NCBI GenBank assembly: GCA_907163345.1
Contig: CAJQUN010001346.1
Coordinates: 1 to 64,000, forward strand
Reading direction: 5' to 3'
Length of the DNA: 64,000 nucleotides
Source: Haberlea rhodopensis
Lineage: Eukaryota > Streptophyta > Magnoliopsida > Lamiales > Gesneriaceae
The notes below the pieces were generated by a model. That model saw only the letters and a list, made by a program, of their open reading frames with translations. It did not search any database and was not told the DNA's origin. This document shows positions 21,620 through 32,515 of the stretch, piece by piece (the stretch's first letter is position 1; the number at the start of each line of letters is the position of its first letter). Made by a program: the position numbers and the translations under genes.

Positions 21620-22010
21620 ATGAACATTTTCAAGCTTCTCTTCTAAAGCCGCAGTGTTACTTTCTTGAGAGTTCAATCGAGCAATCTCTTCTCTCAAGGT
21701 GGCCTTATCTTTTGGCTGCACCTTTGATGTGCAACTTGCTGCATGCATGACCTTTATTTCTGATAGCATCTTTGCTAATGACTCAGCAGTATCCTGACTT
21801 CCAAGCTTTTGGGAAAAACCTCGTTGTGAAGTAGTTCTAGTGCACGATTTGCTTCTTCACCAAGTTGTCTTTGCCTCGTCTCCAGATTTCTGATTTCATT
21901 AACCAGAACATCTGTGGAAGTTGTTATTTTTCTCACTTTCTTCCTAACCTTCGCTTTTGAATCACATTTGCTGGAAAACGAGTCATTCTCTTTAAAAGAA
22001 AGACGTTTAG
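21620..22010 (-). pseudogene. NACK/KIN-7-type kinesin tail fragment, fused to Copia
   Basis: Minus-strand translation gives LETRQRQLGEEANRALELLH, then after a 1-base frame change near 21775-21800 a GSQDTAESLAKMLSEIKVMH segment, then KATLREEIARLNSQES and AALEEKLENV. I recognise this as the coiled-coil tail of the plant KIN-7 (NACK1/HINKEL) kinesins, which carry a MAPKKK to the phragmoplast. No motor domain is present. At about 21620 the frame passes without a stop into the Copia integrase-RT linker. The fragment is a broken pseudogene. The family call is from memory of the motif and needs a search. Confidence 0.55.
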
Positions 22011-22230
22011 CCACGTGACAAGAAGGCCCATGATGCTGTGATGCCTGAAATGAACCAAGATTACTCACGAGAATGTGTTCGCTGTAAGAGACAAAGACAA
22101 AATAGAGATGGGCATGCGGATGTCTTGCCAAATGATCAGAAACAGCCCAGATGTCTGTAAATAGATAATACATTTCCTCAGAATAAAGTTTAAAATAGTT
22201 AATACACACTTGCCATCTCATAACATGAAA
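22011..22230 (-). pseudogene. Possible further exons or introns upstream of the kinesin fragment
   Basis: The frame continues to 22221 but is less kinesin-like. Minus-strand TTTACAG, TCTTACAG and TTTCAG segments, and a GTGAGTAATC, look like splice acceptors and a donor. If so, the fragment kept introns and came from genomic DNA rather than from a processed message. Confidence 0.3.
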
Positions 22231-22996
22231 TGAAACACAATTTTGGGATAAAAGATATTTACATAGAATGGATTTAAGGGTATTTATAGGTGAAAAATCC
22301 CTCGGAAGAGCTCAACATCTTGGGCTTTGCTTTCTACCATTCTTGGCAATTCCAAGTCTTCATTGATACATGAACACATGTTCAAAACAAGCTAGCCGAA
22401 ATTGTAACAGTGTTGGAAAGTTACCACCGTCCAAGAAGCCACCGACCAACACATGTTACCATACATTTGGAATATTCCAAACGTATGGTGGATAAACCCC
22501 CAAGAGCACAGCCCCCTGAGGTGTAGCATAAAAAAAAATTAGGTATTTATAGATGCACAAACACCAACTTGTAACTCTCCATTTATTTAATTTGTTTTTG
22601 CATTATGGCCTCTCTCTTTTCATTGGTGCAAATTTGCATTCTTGTAACTCCTAGGAAATTGAGGGTCTCACACTCTATGCTCAAAATCTTTAGTTGTCCC
22701 AACATGAAAGATATTGAATGCTTAGCCAAAATAATCCCGTTATTCAAACATGAGTGTATAAGTGTATGTTTTAAACAAGCTTCATGAATTAGGCAATATT
22801 ATATGAGATATATCCTTCTTACCGGGTCTCCATGGTTAGACCCGTTTACCGGAGAAAAGCCACTGAAAGGGTCAGTCAAATAAACCGGGTCAGAAACTTG
22901 TCGATACTCCCAACATAAATTATTTTATAATTTCATTCTTTGTCCCTTAAATATAGAAGGTTAGTTGCATAAAATAATGCACCAGCATTTAGATCA
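22231..22996. other. Intergenic and upstream region of the At4g22030-type gene
   Basis: Contains a 32-bp near-perfect palindrome at 22458-22489 and an ACCGGGTC/GACCCG inverted pair near 22819-22850. A possible TATA-like TTAAATATAG lies near 22949, about 48 bp before the start codon. No other gene was recognised. Confidence 0.4.
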
Positions 22997-24388
22997 ATGG
23001 CTGCTCAGTCTTCAATTCTGAATTCTTCCTACAATTCCATTTCTTGTTCTTCAAAGAAATTAAATCCCATTTTCAATGTAACCCATCAAAGAAAATTTGG
23101 TACTTCATATCTGAGAAAGTATAAGAGAATCTTGGCCCAAGATTCCAACAAAACTTGTATAGGAAACGTGGATGAAATTCCAACTATCACGCAGCCATGC
23201 AACCAAGAGATTGATATTGTTTCAGCAAAGATATACACCATACTAGAATGTATATCTGATAGAATTGAAATGCATACGAATATTGGCAATCAGCGAGATA
23301 ACTGGAATTCACTTCTACTAAATTCTATCAACATGATCATCCTCACAGCCACCATTATAGCCGGACTTGTGGTGGTTGGAGGGGCAGCAAAGCCCGTTGT
23401 GACTTTGAAGTTTTCATCAGCTTTTCTGTTTTCAGCTGCCACAGGGATGATAATAGTGGTGAACAAGATTCAACCATCACAGCTCGTGGAAGAACAGCAA
23501 AACGCCAGAAGATTGTTCAAGAAATTACGTGAAGAAATTGAAACAATGCTGGCTATTCGATATTCTTTGACTGAATTGGTCGTGGACTATATGGTGGAAA
23601 GGATTTTAGCACTGGATCAAGCATATCCTCTGCCTATTATAGGGACGATGCTTGATAAATTTCCAAGAAAGCTGGAGCCTGCTGTTTGGTGGCCGTCAAA
23701 CCAGTTTGAAAAGGGAAATGATTTAAATCTAGAGCAATATCACGAAAGATATCGTGAGATGGGGCAGAGTAGAAACAGTTGGAGCCCGGAAATGGAAGAT
23801 GAAATGAGGGAGATAAGTCATGTAATGAAGATAAAAGATAAACATGATTATGTCAAATTAGGGAACATGGCTTTGAAATCTAACAAGATTTTGACCATTT
23901 TAGGCCCCTTTTTCACTGCCATGGCTGCTGTTGGTTCTGGTTCTTCATGTTCTTCTGAACTTGGTGTTAATATAATGGCTATAGCAGTTGTGGCTGGTGC
24001 ATTGGCAATGATAGTGAATTCTATCGAGCACGGTGGACAAGTGGGAATGGCTATAGAAAGGTACAGAAACAATGCAGGATTGTTTCAGTATCTTGAGGAG
24101 TTTATTGAATCTAATATTGGTGAAACAGAAGTGAGTAGAAGAGAAAACGGGGAATTGGTGGAATTGAAGTTGGCTCTGCAGTTGGGAAGAAGTCTAGAGC
24201 AGAAAAAGACTCGGCCATGGCGTCAGCAGCAATGCACGAACATGGCAAGATTATTGATGATTTTTCAAGCAATATCTTTTGAAAGAAACTGTTCTGGAAT
24301 AAATTATCGATCCATGTACAATTTTAAATTGAGTGTTCCGATTATTCTTTTTTGCTTTTGGAAAAGTAAACTTAAATTTGTAGTTTGA
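22997..24388 (+). CDS. At4g22030-family ('probable F-box') protein, C-terminus frameshifted
   Basis: Intronless frame of 463 residues as read. The Ser/Asn-rich N-terminus (about 45 residues) looks like a plastid transit peptide. The core matches my memory of the plant family annotated after Arabidopsis At4g22030: RIEMHTNIGNQRDNWNSLLLNSINM, a hydrophobic stretch at about 110-160, MNKIQPSQL-like VNKIQPSQLVEEQQNA, LALDQAYPLPIIGTMLDKFP and EPAVWWP. A second hydrophobic stretch is near 305-345. No F-box motif is visible, so the database name may be misleading. The last 60 or so residues look wrong: a 1-base change in the A-run at 24203-24207 would give a family-like ending stopping at 24282. The true function is unknown. 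Confidence 0.8.
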   Translation: MAAQSSILNSSYNSISCSSKKLNPIFNVTHQRKFGTSYLRKYKRILAQDSNKTCIGNVDEIPTITQPCNQEIDIVSAKIYTILECISDRIEMHTNIGNQRDNWNSLLLNSINMIILTATIIAGLVVVGGAAKPVVTLKFSSAFLFSAATGMIIVVNKIQPSQLVEEQQNARRLFKKLREEIETMLAIRYSLTELVVDYMVERILALDQAYPLPIIGTMLDKFPRKLEPAVWWPSNQFEKGNDLNLEQYHERYREMGQSRNSWSPEMEDEMREISHVMKIKDKHDYVKLGNMALKSNKILTILGPFFTAMAAVGSGSSCSSELGVNIMAIAVVAGALAMIVNSIEHGGQVGMAIERYRNNAGLFQYLEEFIESNIGETEVSRRENGELVELKLALQLGRSLEQKKTRPWRQQQCTNMARLLMIFQAISFERNCSGINYRSMYNFKLSVPIILFCFWKSKLKFVV

Positions 24389-24652
24389 AGTTATTTTGAT
24401 TATGAATATACAAGCACCCCTTATTTACCCCATTAATCTGCACACCCACTCCCTATTTACCCCTAATCTGTGCTGCATCGATATAGAATTAAAATTAAAA
24501 TAAGGACCATCAAATCTTTCCTTCCAAGTAAACATCAATGTACTTGGCCCCAATCGTGAGACTTACATACATGATTATGAACTCAACTGATACATTCAAA
24601 ACAAGAAAAGCAAAACCACATACTTATATAACTTAATCCAAGCGCAATCCCG
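24389..24652. other. Short convergent intergenic gap
   Basis: Lies between the 3' ends of two convergent genes and presumably holds both 3' untranslated regions. Nothing else seen. Confidence 0.6.
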
Positions 24653-27080
24653 TCATCTCAGAGCACTCACAAAAGCCATCAACGAGTCAACATCTCTCTT
24701 CTCAGTCGGATACTTCACGGGACGCGAATGCTTGGGGAAAAAAAGTATAGTTGGAAAGCTCTCCAACTGCAATTCTTGCTGCGCAAAAGCCTTCTCCTCT
24801 CCATCTGCCCTGAACTTCGCCACCTTAACACCAGAACCGGCCAACTTTTCTGCCAATTCCACAAAAGAGCTCTCAATTCCCTGGCAAAACTGGCACCAAG
24901 GCGCATAAAGCACAACGAGCCACAGTTCTTTCCTGTTCTCCAGCTTCAACAGGTTCTCAATTCCAGGCCTGCTCAAGTTTACAACACTTGGGGTCATAAA
25001 AAGGTCCGCGTGGGTGGCACTGCCGTTAACATGAACCGAACCATTTACGGTGCCATTCAAATGATCCTCCTTGATATTGCCTTTGTGGAGACCACATTCC
25101 TTAGCCTTGGCATCTTCCCACCACCACCTTCCTTCTCGCTCATGCTGGCCAGGTAGTACCGGTCTGGTACACGGCTCGCACCCTATTGAGACATACCCTT
25201 GCGCGTGCAATGAGTTTATAGGCACGTTCATGACCCGAAGGAAACTCCAGATGTCGTTTCCCTCAACATTTGCAACAGGATTCCACTTCACCAAGCTGCC
25301 AATCCCACCATCCAAGCCTTCGAAAGCAGGGTCAACCTGAACGACCGGGATTTCTGATCGAGTCCCAGGGGATTGATCTTTACGCTGGCCAGTTATCCAT
25401 GCTCGCAATCCTTTGAGAGCCCTTCTCAAAGGTTTAACTTTCCTCACACGGCAACACTCCTGGTGGCCATCTTCGTAGAAAGAAAAAAGTCCTTTGCTTC
25501 TAACCAAGGACTCAACTTCAGCGGCATCGGGGAACATGTACTCTATTCGAATGCTGTAGCGTTTCTCGACTTCATCAAACAACCTGTATGTTTCTGGATT
25601 CAATCTCCCTGTATCTAAGCTGAAAACCCTGAATGGTCGACCAGTTAAATGAGCGTACTCAATCAAAGCAACATCCTCTGCACCACTGCAAGATATAGAA
25701 ATCGGTCAGTTAGTTTTGGCATAAGATGGCGATTGGATCCTCGGCGATACGATAAGTAGCTAATTCCAGGTAGCTTGCCTCCTAAGAAATTTTAGATTAT
25801 GCTTGAATGAATCATTTACATCCCTTTCTCCATTTTATATTGCATTCTATGTAACTTCTAGTACTTGAAGTGTAATAACTCAATACATGCAAACAAATTT
25901 GGATATTTATGTTGATTTAATGCTAAGCTACAAAGTCATGTTCTTTAGTCGTTTCACGATACATGTAAGAATTGGATTTCATCCCCTACATTTCTAGAGT
26001 TTTAGTTATTATTCAGTGTCTCTAATCATAAACAAGACTAACTATGAACTTTTAGGGAATAGTTTCAACTTTCAACAATTCATCAAAAAAAATATTATAA
26101 TTTTTTTTTATTTTTCGTACACAAACAAATAATTTATAATCTAAAATACATATCAAGCTTAATGCTATGGAAGCTATTACTTTCAAATATTTTTCATCTT
26201 TTATTACGTATATTTTAACATTACTTAAAATTCTCCTCATGCTAAAGATAGAATGATGCTATGAAATGGTAAAGTTCATTTTGGCCGCTTTTACCACATT
26301 CAGTGCAGACTTAATACCTCAAATTATTAATTGTAACACTTCACCCACTTACACGATTTACCGCTTCAGTCAAATTTTTTAAATTCTAATAACACCTTGC
26401 CAACAAAATTATAATATAGCAAGATAATTTTAATGGGGCAAAATTAAATGAACCCATTTATGAAAATATTGATGAACTTTTAATTATGAAAAAATGAGTC
26501 CTGGGTACGAGCATAAACGATGGAAATAATATTGGTGAAAAGTACCTAAAAGCAATTGCGATATCGTTTCCAAACTTCTCAAGGGCCTTGTCTATAATCT
26601 CCAGAGGCGAAGCATTCTCAAGCTCCATAGCCAATTTTTCATAGTCTATATTTTCAACTTTCTTACCCATTTCTGCCATAATACGTAAGTGTAAAATCGT
26701 CACTCAACTAATAAATTATCCACATGCAGAAAGTAGAATACTCCATAGTTAATAATTACGTACCTGGGGCGGACAACTTTGCTGCTGAGGCTACAATTTG
26801 ATCATTCCTCTTCGGTTCAGCGTTCAACGGCTTAACGGTGCAGTTCCTCCGTGGAAAATTCACAGCCGTTGATTGGAGATGCGGAATTTCGGACGGTTGA
26901 AATGAATCGAACAGTGCAGCTGCAGAACAGAAATGATGAAATGTTAAAATTACATAAATTTTTTTATAAAAAATATTGGTTGAACAAGGAGTTGATTTCC
27001 GGGTTACCTTTGTGCTGCTCAAATGGAAGAGATGAGGAAGAGCTACGAACTGCGGATGAACAAGTAACAGCAAGAGCCAT
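24653..27080 (-). CDS. APR: 5'-adenylylsulfate (APS) reductase, chloroplastic
   Basis: Reduces APS to sulfite with electrons from glutathione, the committed step of sulfate assimilation in plastids. Four exons: 27008-27080, 26764-26919, about 26546-26672, and 24653-25685, all with GT-AG borders, giving 462 residues, the family's usual size. Residues 1-75 or so are Ser-rich and plastid-targeting in character. The reductase domain holds CC at 196-197 and CEPC at 288-291, the cluster ligands, and the catalytic Cys 316 in KECGLHKGN. A thioredoxin-like domain (about 350-462) has WCQFC (Cys 383 and 386) acting as a glutaredoxin. The linker has a repeated N-G-[TS]-V stretch. A TATATAAAAG-like box lies near 27227. 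All key residues are present. Confidence 0.95.
25686..26545 (-). other. Third intron of the APS reductase gene
   Basis: About 860 bp, bounded by GTACTTTTC and ATATCTTGCAG on the minus strand. AT-rich, with no gene or recognisable mobile element inside; small ORFs there are intronic. Confidence 0.85.
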
Positions 27081-27219
27081 TTTTATGACTTGGTCTCTTC
27101 TCTTTAGTTGCGAATAAACGAAACCCTAACTGTTGAAGAAAAAATATATCTGATTTTTCACCTATGGAGTTTTGAATTCTCGTGAATTTATGATTGCCGT
27201 GTGAAATTGTTACGACGGG

Positions 27220-27240
27220 ACGGATGGATATATAAAAGAG
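27220..27240 (-). promoter_or_regulatory. Probable TATA box of the APS reductase gene
   Basis: TTTATATATCC on the minus strand, about 145 bp upstream of the start codon. The same sequence is also TATA-like on the plus strand, so orientation is taken from the gene. Confidence 0.4.
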
Positions 27241-27640
27241 AGACGTAGGCGGCCGGCGAAGATTCATTGAACCTGGACGCTTTTCGGAGCTTGAGCGTGA
27301 TCTGTCGTGGCGAGAGATGATTGGACAATGATTGAATCTGCTCAGGTCAGCAATTTCGTCACGTGGCGGGAGGGTCGTTGTTGCGTTGAAGTAGCAAACT
27401 TTTCTTCGTTGGGTTCTTTCTTTTATTCGAATCTTGTATGATTTATTTATTGCCTTATTGATGAAATGTTTATTTCAAAATCTCTTCGTGAATGGGTCTC
27501 TTTTATCTTTTTAGGTTTCTGCTCTACTTCGGGTAAAGATCTGTCCGATCTTGATTTGCACGTATAGACAAATCTTCTGATCACCATTTTTTTTATGACT
27601 TTTTCAATTAATTTCAGATCTTTCACCAAGTATTTATAGA
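27241..27640. other. Upstream region shared between APR and GLYI, APR-proximal part
   Basis: No gene supported. An ACGTGGCG segment at about 27360 has a G-box core (CACGTGG) and may be regulatory. Confidence 0.35.
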
Positions 27641-27654
27641 CACTTTTTTAATGT

Positions 27655-28217
27655 CTATTTGATAAACCCGGACCCACATTGAACCCGCCCCGCGGGTCGG
27701 GTCTGGACCCGCTTCAACCGGGTTTAGAAGCGGGGCGGGGTGGGGCGGGTCCTGGGATTGACCGAACCCGCCCCGCTATACATTTTTATTTTTAAAAAAA
27801 AAAATTGATATTGATTATACATTTCACTTCTTTGATTGAACAATAAAGTGTCATTATTTAATTTTATATCAATATTCATGTATTAATATTAAAGAAGTTT
27901 GACATTTTGAAGGAAATAAGAGCAAATTAATAAATATTTAGTAGTTTAAAGATAGTTTTACAATGCTTATTATACATATTTACTAGAGAAAACATGACAT
28001 TTAATCATAAAACTCAACTTTTGTGTTTCAAAATTGATTTCTAACTAATTTTTTTTTTTAAAAAAATAAAAATAAAAAAAATCTGGAACCGGGTTGGGGC
28101 TGGTAAACCCGCTGGTTCGCGGGTCTAACCGAGGCGGGGTGGGTCCGGGTTTTATGTGTAGCGGGGTGGGTCCTGAGATTGGCCAAACTCGTCTCATACC
28201 CGCCCGTTGCCATTCCT
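27655..28217. mobile_element. GC-rich-ended hAT-type MITE
   Basis: AT-rich centre with GC-rich ends full of GGGCGGGT/ACCCGCCC. The right end read inward is TAGGAATGGCAACGGGCGGG, the start of a common plant hAT MITE family; the left end near 27660 (AAACCCGGACCC) is degraded. A related end occurs at 39994. No clear TSD was found. Confidence 0.5.
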
Positions 28218-28795
28218 ACTTATGAACTTGATTTTATTTGAAACTCAAAATTAAGATTCGTACGATAAAACCTTCATAAATTAATATTCGATAATTAATA
28301 ATTTCTTTAAATTAATAAAATTTTATAATCTTAATATTAACAAAAAAAACTATATATAATACAAAGGAAAAAAAAAAGTAAGTCAATACACCAACTTTTT
28401 TTTTATGATTCTCCATCAAAAGATTAAAATAAATAAATAAATCATAAATAAATGAAACTTTTATAATGTGTAGACATATAGATCATTAAAATTGAAACCT
28501 TTAACAACATTCTAAAACAGATACATCCCAATAAATTTTTGGCATCTACACTTACCGCTAGTATCGAAAGAATTCTTCTTTAGACTATCTTCACAAAATC
28601 ATCAATTTAAATAAATCCTTCTACATTTTTAGATACTTTTTGTCACCGAAAACATTCGAAATTTTGACACAAATGTCGGTTTATTTGATAAATTGGATCC
28701 AAACTCCTAAGGACGTAGCATTTAAATAACTCCAACATGTCATAGGCAAAGCGTATTCTACAATTATAGAAATTCTTTCAATCAAATATTAAAGT
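28218..28795. other. AT-rich intergenic stretch, no gene seen
   Basis: No open frame or repeat end that I can support. Confidence 0.6.
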
Positions 28796-28799
28796 ATGC

Positions 28800-28935
28800 T
28801 GACGACTAGTGTTGTGGCCTAGTGATATCATCACCTCATTCCCTAGTAAATGGCTCGAGTTCGAGTCTGTTTCCCCTTAGTTTTTGAATTGTCAATGATG
28901 TTGGGTGAGAATATTGAATAGATCTAGTTCAGGAG
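28800..28935 (+). repeat. tRNA-derived SINE-like unit
   Basis: TGGCCTAGTGA near 28817 fits the RNA polymerase III A box, and GAGTTCGAGTC near 28857 fits the B box about 40 bp later, the spacing found in tRNAs and SINE heads. It does not fold as a true tRNA that I can see. The tail boundary is unclear. Confidence 0.45.
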
Positions 28936-29194
28936 GCCATTATCAGCCAAGACATGATCGAGTTATTGATAAGAAAAATTACGTGGCTTCCAATGATTAG
29001 CCAATAATTCCCATGTGGCAGTAGAGTTGACGGTTGACTGTTTTTAGAAAGTAACCACATTGAACATTGTATGCCGTTGATATTTTAGGGGTTTACTTAA
29101 TCGAAGAGCTGTCATTCGTCTGTCATAGAAATTTTTGTTAACTGCACGTAATTCTAGTTTAAGGCTCGTCAAACGTGGCAAACTCTCGTCTCTG

Positions 29195-29205
29195 CATATA
29201 TAAAC
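29195..29205 (+). promoter_or_regulatory. TATA box of the glyoxalase I gene
   Basis: CATATATAAACG about 30 bp before the start of a plausible untranslated first exon that ends at the GTAAGT at 29274. A CCAAT box (GCCAATAATT) lies near 29001. Confidence 0.5.
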
Positions 29206-29227
29206 GTGCCATGTCCGGCGAAGAGTT

Positions 29228-29273
29228 ATGTACTAAATCTCATTCTTGCTTCCTCACTGTCACTGACGATTCT
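29228..29273 (+). other. Untranslated first exon of the glyoxalase I gene
   Basis: Inferred from the TATA box upstream and a strong donor (G|GTAAGTTC) at 29273/29274. The matching acceptor (AATGTAG) lies at about 29875, four bases before the start codon. Start of the exon is approximate. Confidence 0.5.
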
Positions 29274-29879
29274 GGTAAGTTCAGCCCTCTCTGTGTTCTC
29301 TTTTTATTTGTGGATGAATTAATATACCTTGATCGAAACTTAATTTCCTCTATTTGATGCGAGTGATATATAAATTTTCATGTTTAATTTTGTTTTGTCT
29401 GATCTAATTTTCCTGATTTTATACGTCAATCGAACGGAAAAACCGTGAAGAAAAATGTATCACGGACTTTGTTTTCAATTAGTCAGATTTACTATTCTTG
29501 TGTAAATTGAATTGTAGGGGGGAGAGAGTAATTTAAGCAGCTGTTTTCGTTTATTTTTTATTAAAGTATTTAGATTTGGAATGAATTGTTTCACTCAAAT
29601 GATACAAAATCTTCATGTTTAACCTTTCCGAGTTCGAAGTTGTACCTAATGGAATGTTTGTCACGTTACTGTTTAGTTATTGCCCTGTCCTATACAACAA
29701 GGTGGAGACTGTGTTTAGTTTTATCTTCGTAGTATTCTGGATGGTACTTGTTAGTTATTTTCACTTTCATTTGCTTTAAACGTTTAAATACAAGGTCTAT
29801 TTTGTGTTGATTGATTGTGGTTGGTGAAAGCTATTCATAAATTAATTTGGTTCATAAATGTGTTTCTAAATGTAGATCA

Positions 29880-32515
29880 ATGGCTGAGACTGCAGCACCA
29901 ATTGTCCCGAGCCAAGAGCTATTGGAGTGGCCAAAGCATGACAAGCGTCGATTTTTACATGCTGTGTATAGAGTGGGAGACCTTGATCGCACCATCAAGT
30001 ATTTGTTGGACTTAAAGAACTATATTACGCTTGCTAATGCTCTGAGACGGAGAACTCTTCTTCTGAATATCCATATGACTTACTTTTACCTCCATGTTGC
30101 TAGGTTTTACACCGAATGTTTTGGGATGAAGCTATTGAGGAAAAGGGATATTCCCGAGGAAAAATATTCAAATGCTTTTCTCGGATTTGGGCCTGAAGAC
30201 TCCCACTTTGTCTTGGAACTGACTTACAGTATGTCAAACTTTTTAACTATCTAAGTTCTTGAATTTTCATGGTTAATTAAGTCTCTGGAATATCTGTTAC
30301 CATAATGTAAATATTGCTTTTTAGTTGCATAATACTGAGTCACTCACCAGAAAATGTTCTATATCCCTAAACTTCCCCCTTTCTGATACTCCGCACCCAT
30401 GGGCACCATACATATCTAACACTAATCTTTTCTTCTCGATCCTAAAACAGAGGAAACCGAATATTAAGTCTGGATGTAACAGTGAGAGAGAGGTGAACGA
30501 TGTAGGTCTCTCTATGCACAGATTGCAATTTGTTGAATATTGACATTACTGAAGAAAAAAGCTTTCTGAAGTATTGATCTCTATTTTTCCTGTAGTATAT
30601 CCACCATTTGATATCTTCATTAAATTACGACAGACCATGGAATTGACAAGTATGACATTGAAACTAGATTTGGGCATTTTGCCATTGCAAGTGAAGATGT
30701 GAGTGTAAATTTTTTTTTGTTTTTGTTTTTGTTTTTGTTTGGCAATTGAAGCGAGTGCTTATATCTGGCTGAGATGTGGTGTTTATTTCAATTTATCTAA
30801 CTTTAATTTCATTATACAGGTTTACAAACTGGTCGAAGATATTAAGGCCAAGGGAGGAACCATCACTCGAGAGCCAGGTCCAGTTAAAGGTGGATCAACT
30901 GTTATTGCTTTTGCCAAGGATCCAGATGGATACATTTTTGAACTTATTCAACGGGGTCCCACTCCTGAACCGTTGTGCCAAGTCATGCTTCGTGTGGGTG
31001 ATCTTAATCGTTCTATTAAATTTTATGAGAAGGTGAACTTTTCTTTTTAACCTTGTGTAGGTTTACTTGTTTCTAATCTTTCTCAGCGGCTAATTTTTTG
31101 GAGGTCGCTCCATATTTGTGCCTGATATATGTGAGACTGTTTCACATGTTATTGATTCTTACTTAAGAGTGCATAGTAACATGGAAATGATAGTGAGAAA
31201 TAGAAATTATTAGTGCACATCTCCAGTTTTTGATTCTTTGTTCACCGTATTTACTTATCCTGTTCATGCTTTCATGAATAAAATAGCTTTCATATGGTTT
31301 CAGTGACCTAAGAATTTTGTACTTCGCACACTTCAACCATTATGATTTTGGAGAGCTTAGCTAGTAAAAGCTCACCTCCATTTTGGACAGATTCGAGTTC
31401 GAGTCTCACGGAAAAATATTTAGTCCTTCCCCTCTAAAAAAAAAAAAAACCATTATGATTTTGCTACCATTAAACCGAAACTACACGACCTTCTTTGGTT
31501 TTTGTGTGTGTGTGTTTGGGAGGGTTGGAATTTTTAAAATCAAAATAAACCTGTATCTTAAAATCCACTTCCATTGTACAAAATGTTTCTTGTACTGGGC
31601 GAACACAGTTTACTTTTATGATAAAATAACTGGTTTTCAAAGGTTTCTCTCTCTTTTGATGTCAAAATACTGATACTCTATATGCATCTGACATACATCT
31701 AAACTTAATTATACAGATGCGTATGATGTACTGGAGTAAGGAGCTACCTACAAATACATAACAACTGTACATGTCAGAAGCTGATTACTTTCTGTTTCCA
31801 TGCAGGCCTTGGGGATGAGGCTCTTGAAAAAAAGTGACAGACCCGAACAAAAGGTTTCGGAACCAGCTCAGAAAGCTTCAGCGTTTACTTAGTCTACATT
31901 TTTTTTTGTTTTGGTGATGTTTTGACCAAAGAACTTCTTTGTAATTTGCAGTACACGATAGCAATGATGGGATATGCTGATGAATATGAGACAATTGTGT
32001 TGGAGTTGACTTACAACTATGGTGTAACTGAATATACCAAAGGAAATGCATATGCACAGGTAACTTGAGTTCTCATCATAATTACTCTTCTCTCCATTAT
32101 CATGGCATCATTCCAATTGAACATTGATAAGTTCAATTTCAGGTAGCAATTAGCACAAATGATGTATATAAGAGTGCCGAGGTTGTGAACCATGTGACCC
32201 AGGAGCTTGGAGGAAAGATAACTCGACAACCAGGACCAATTCCTGGAGTCAACACTAAGATCACTGCTTTCCTAGATCCAGATGGGTGGAAAACTGTAAG
32301 TTTGATATTTGGGGTATTTATGCTTGTAAAGTAGTATAACAAAATTGGCACTACCTATAGAGTTAAATAGGTTACCTGTGAATCATCTGCCTTGTCGGGT
32401 AACTCCCATTATACCCCTCGTTTATAACTACATCTCATGTTTCGGCGATTTTCTGGCTGTGTAGGTTCTGGTGGACAATGCAGATTTTCTGAGTGAACTT
32501 GAGAAACAAGACTGA
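29880..32515 (+). CDS. GLYI: Glyoxalase I (lactoylglutathione lyase), two-domain
   Basis: Converts the methylglyoxal-glutathione hemithioacetal to S-lactoylglutathione. Eight coding exons: 29880-29998, 30104-30228, 30634-30698, 30820-31032, 31806-31853, 31952-32059, 32143-32295 and 32465-32515. All have GT-AG borders and consistent phases, giving 293 residues, normal for plant two-domain enzymes. Domain 1 (about 22-147) keeps the metal set His27, Glu78, His96 and Glu144. Domain 2 (about 153-283) has Gln157, Glu208, Gln226 and a hydrophobic residue at the fourth position, so only the first site is likely catalytic. There is no transit peptide in this reading, which suggests cytosol. It is divergently arranged with APR. 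Confidence 0.95.
31340..31450 (+). repeat. SINE-like unit with A tail in a glyoxalase I intron
   Basis: TTAGCTAGTAAAAGCTC resembles a degenerate A box, GAGTTCGAGTC near 31392 is a good B box, and an A-run of about 14 closes the unit at 31438-31450. It lies in the intron between coding exons 4 and 5, on the sense strand. Confidence 0.45.
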
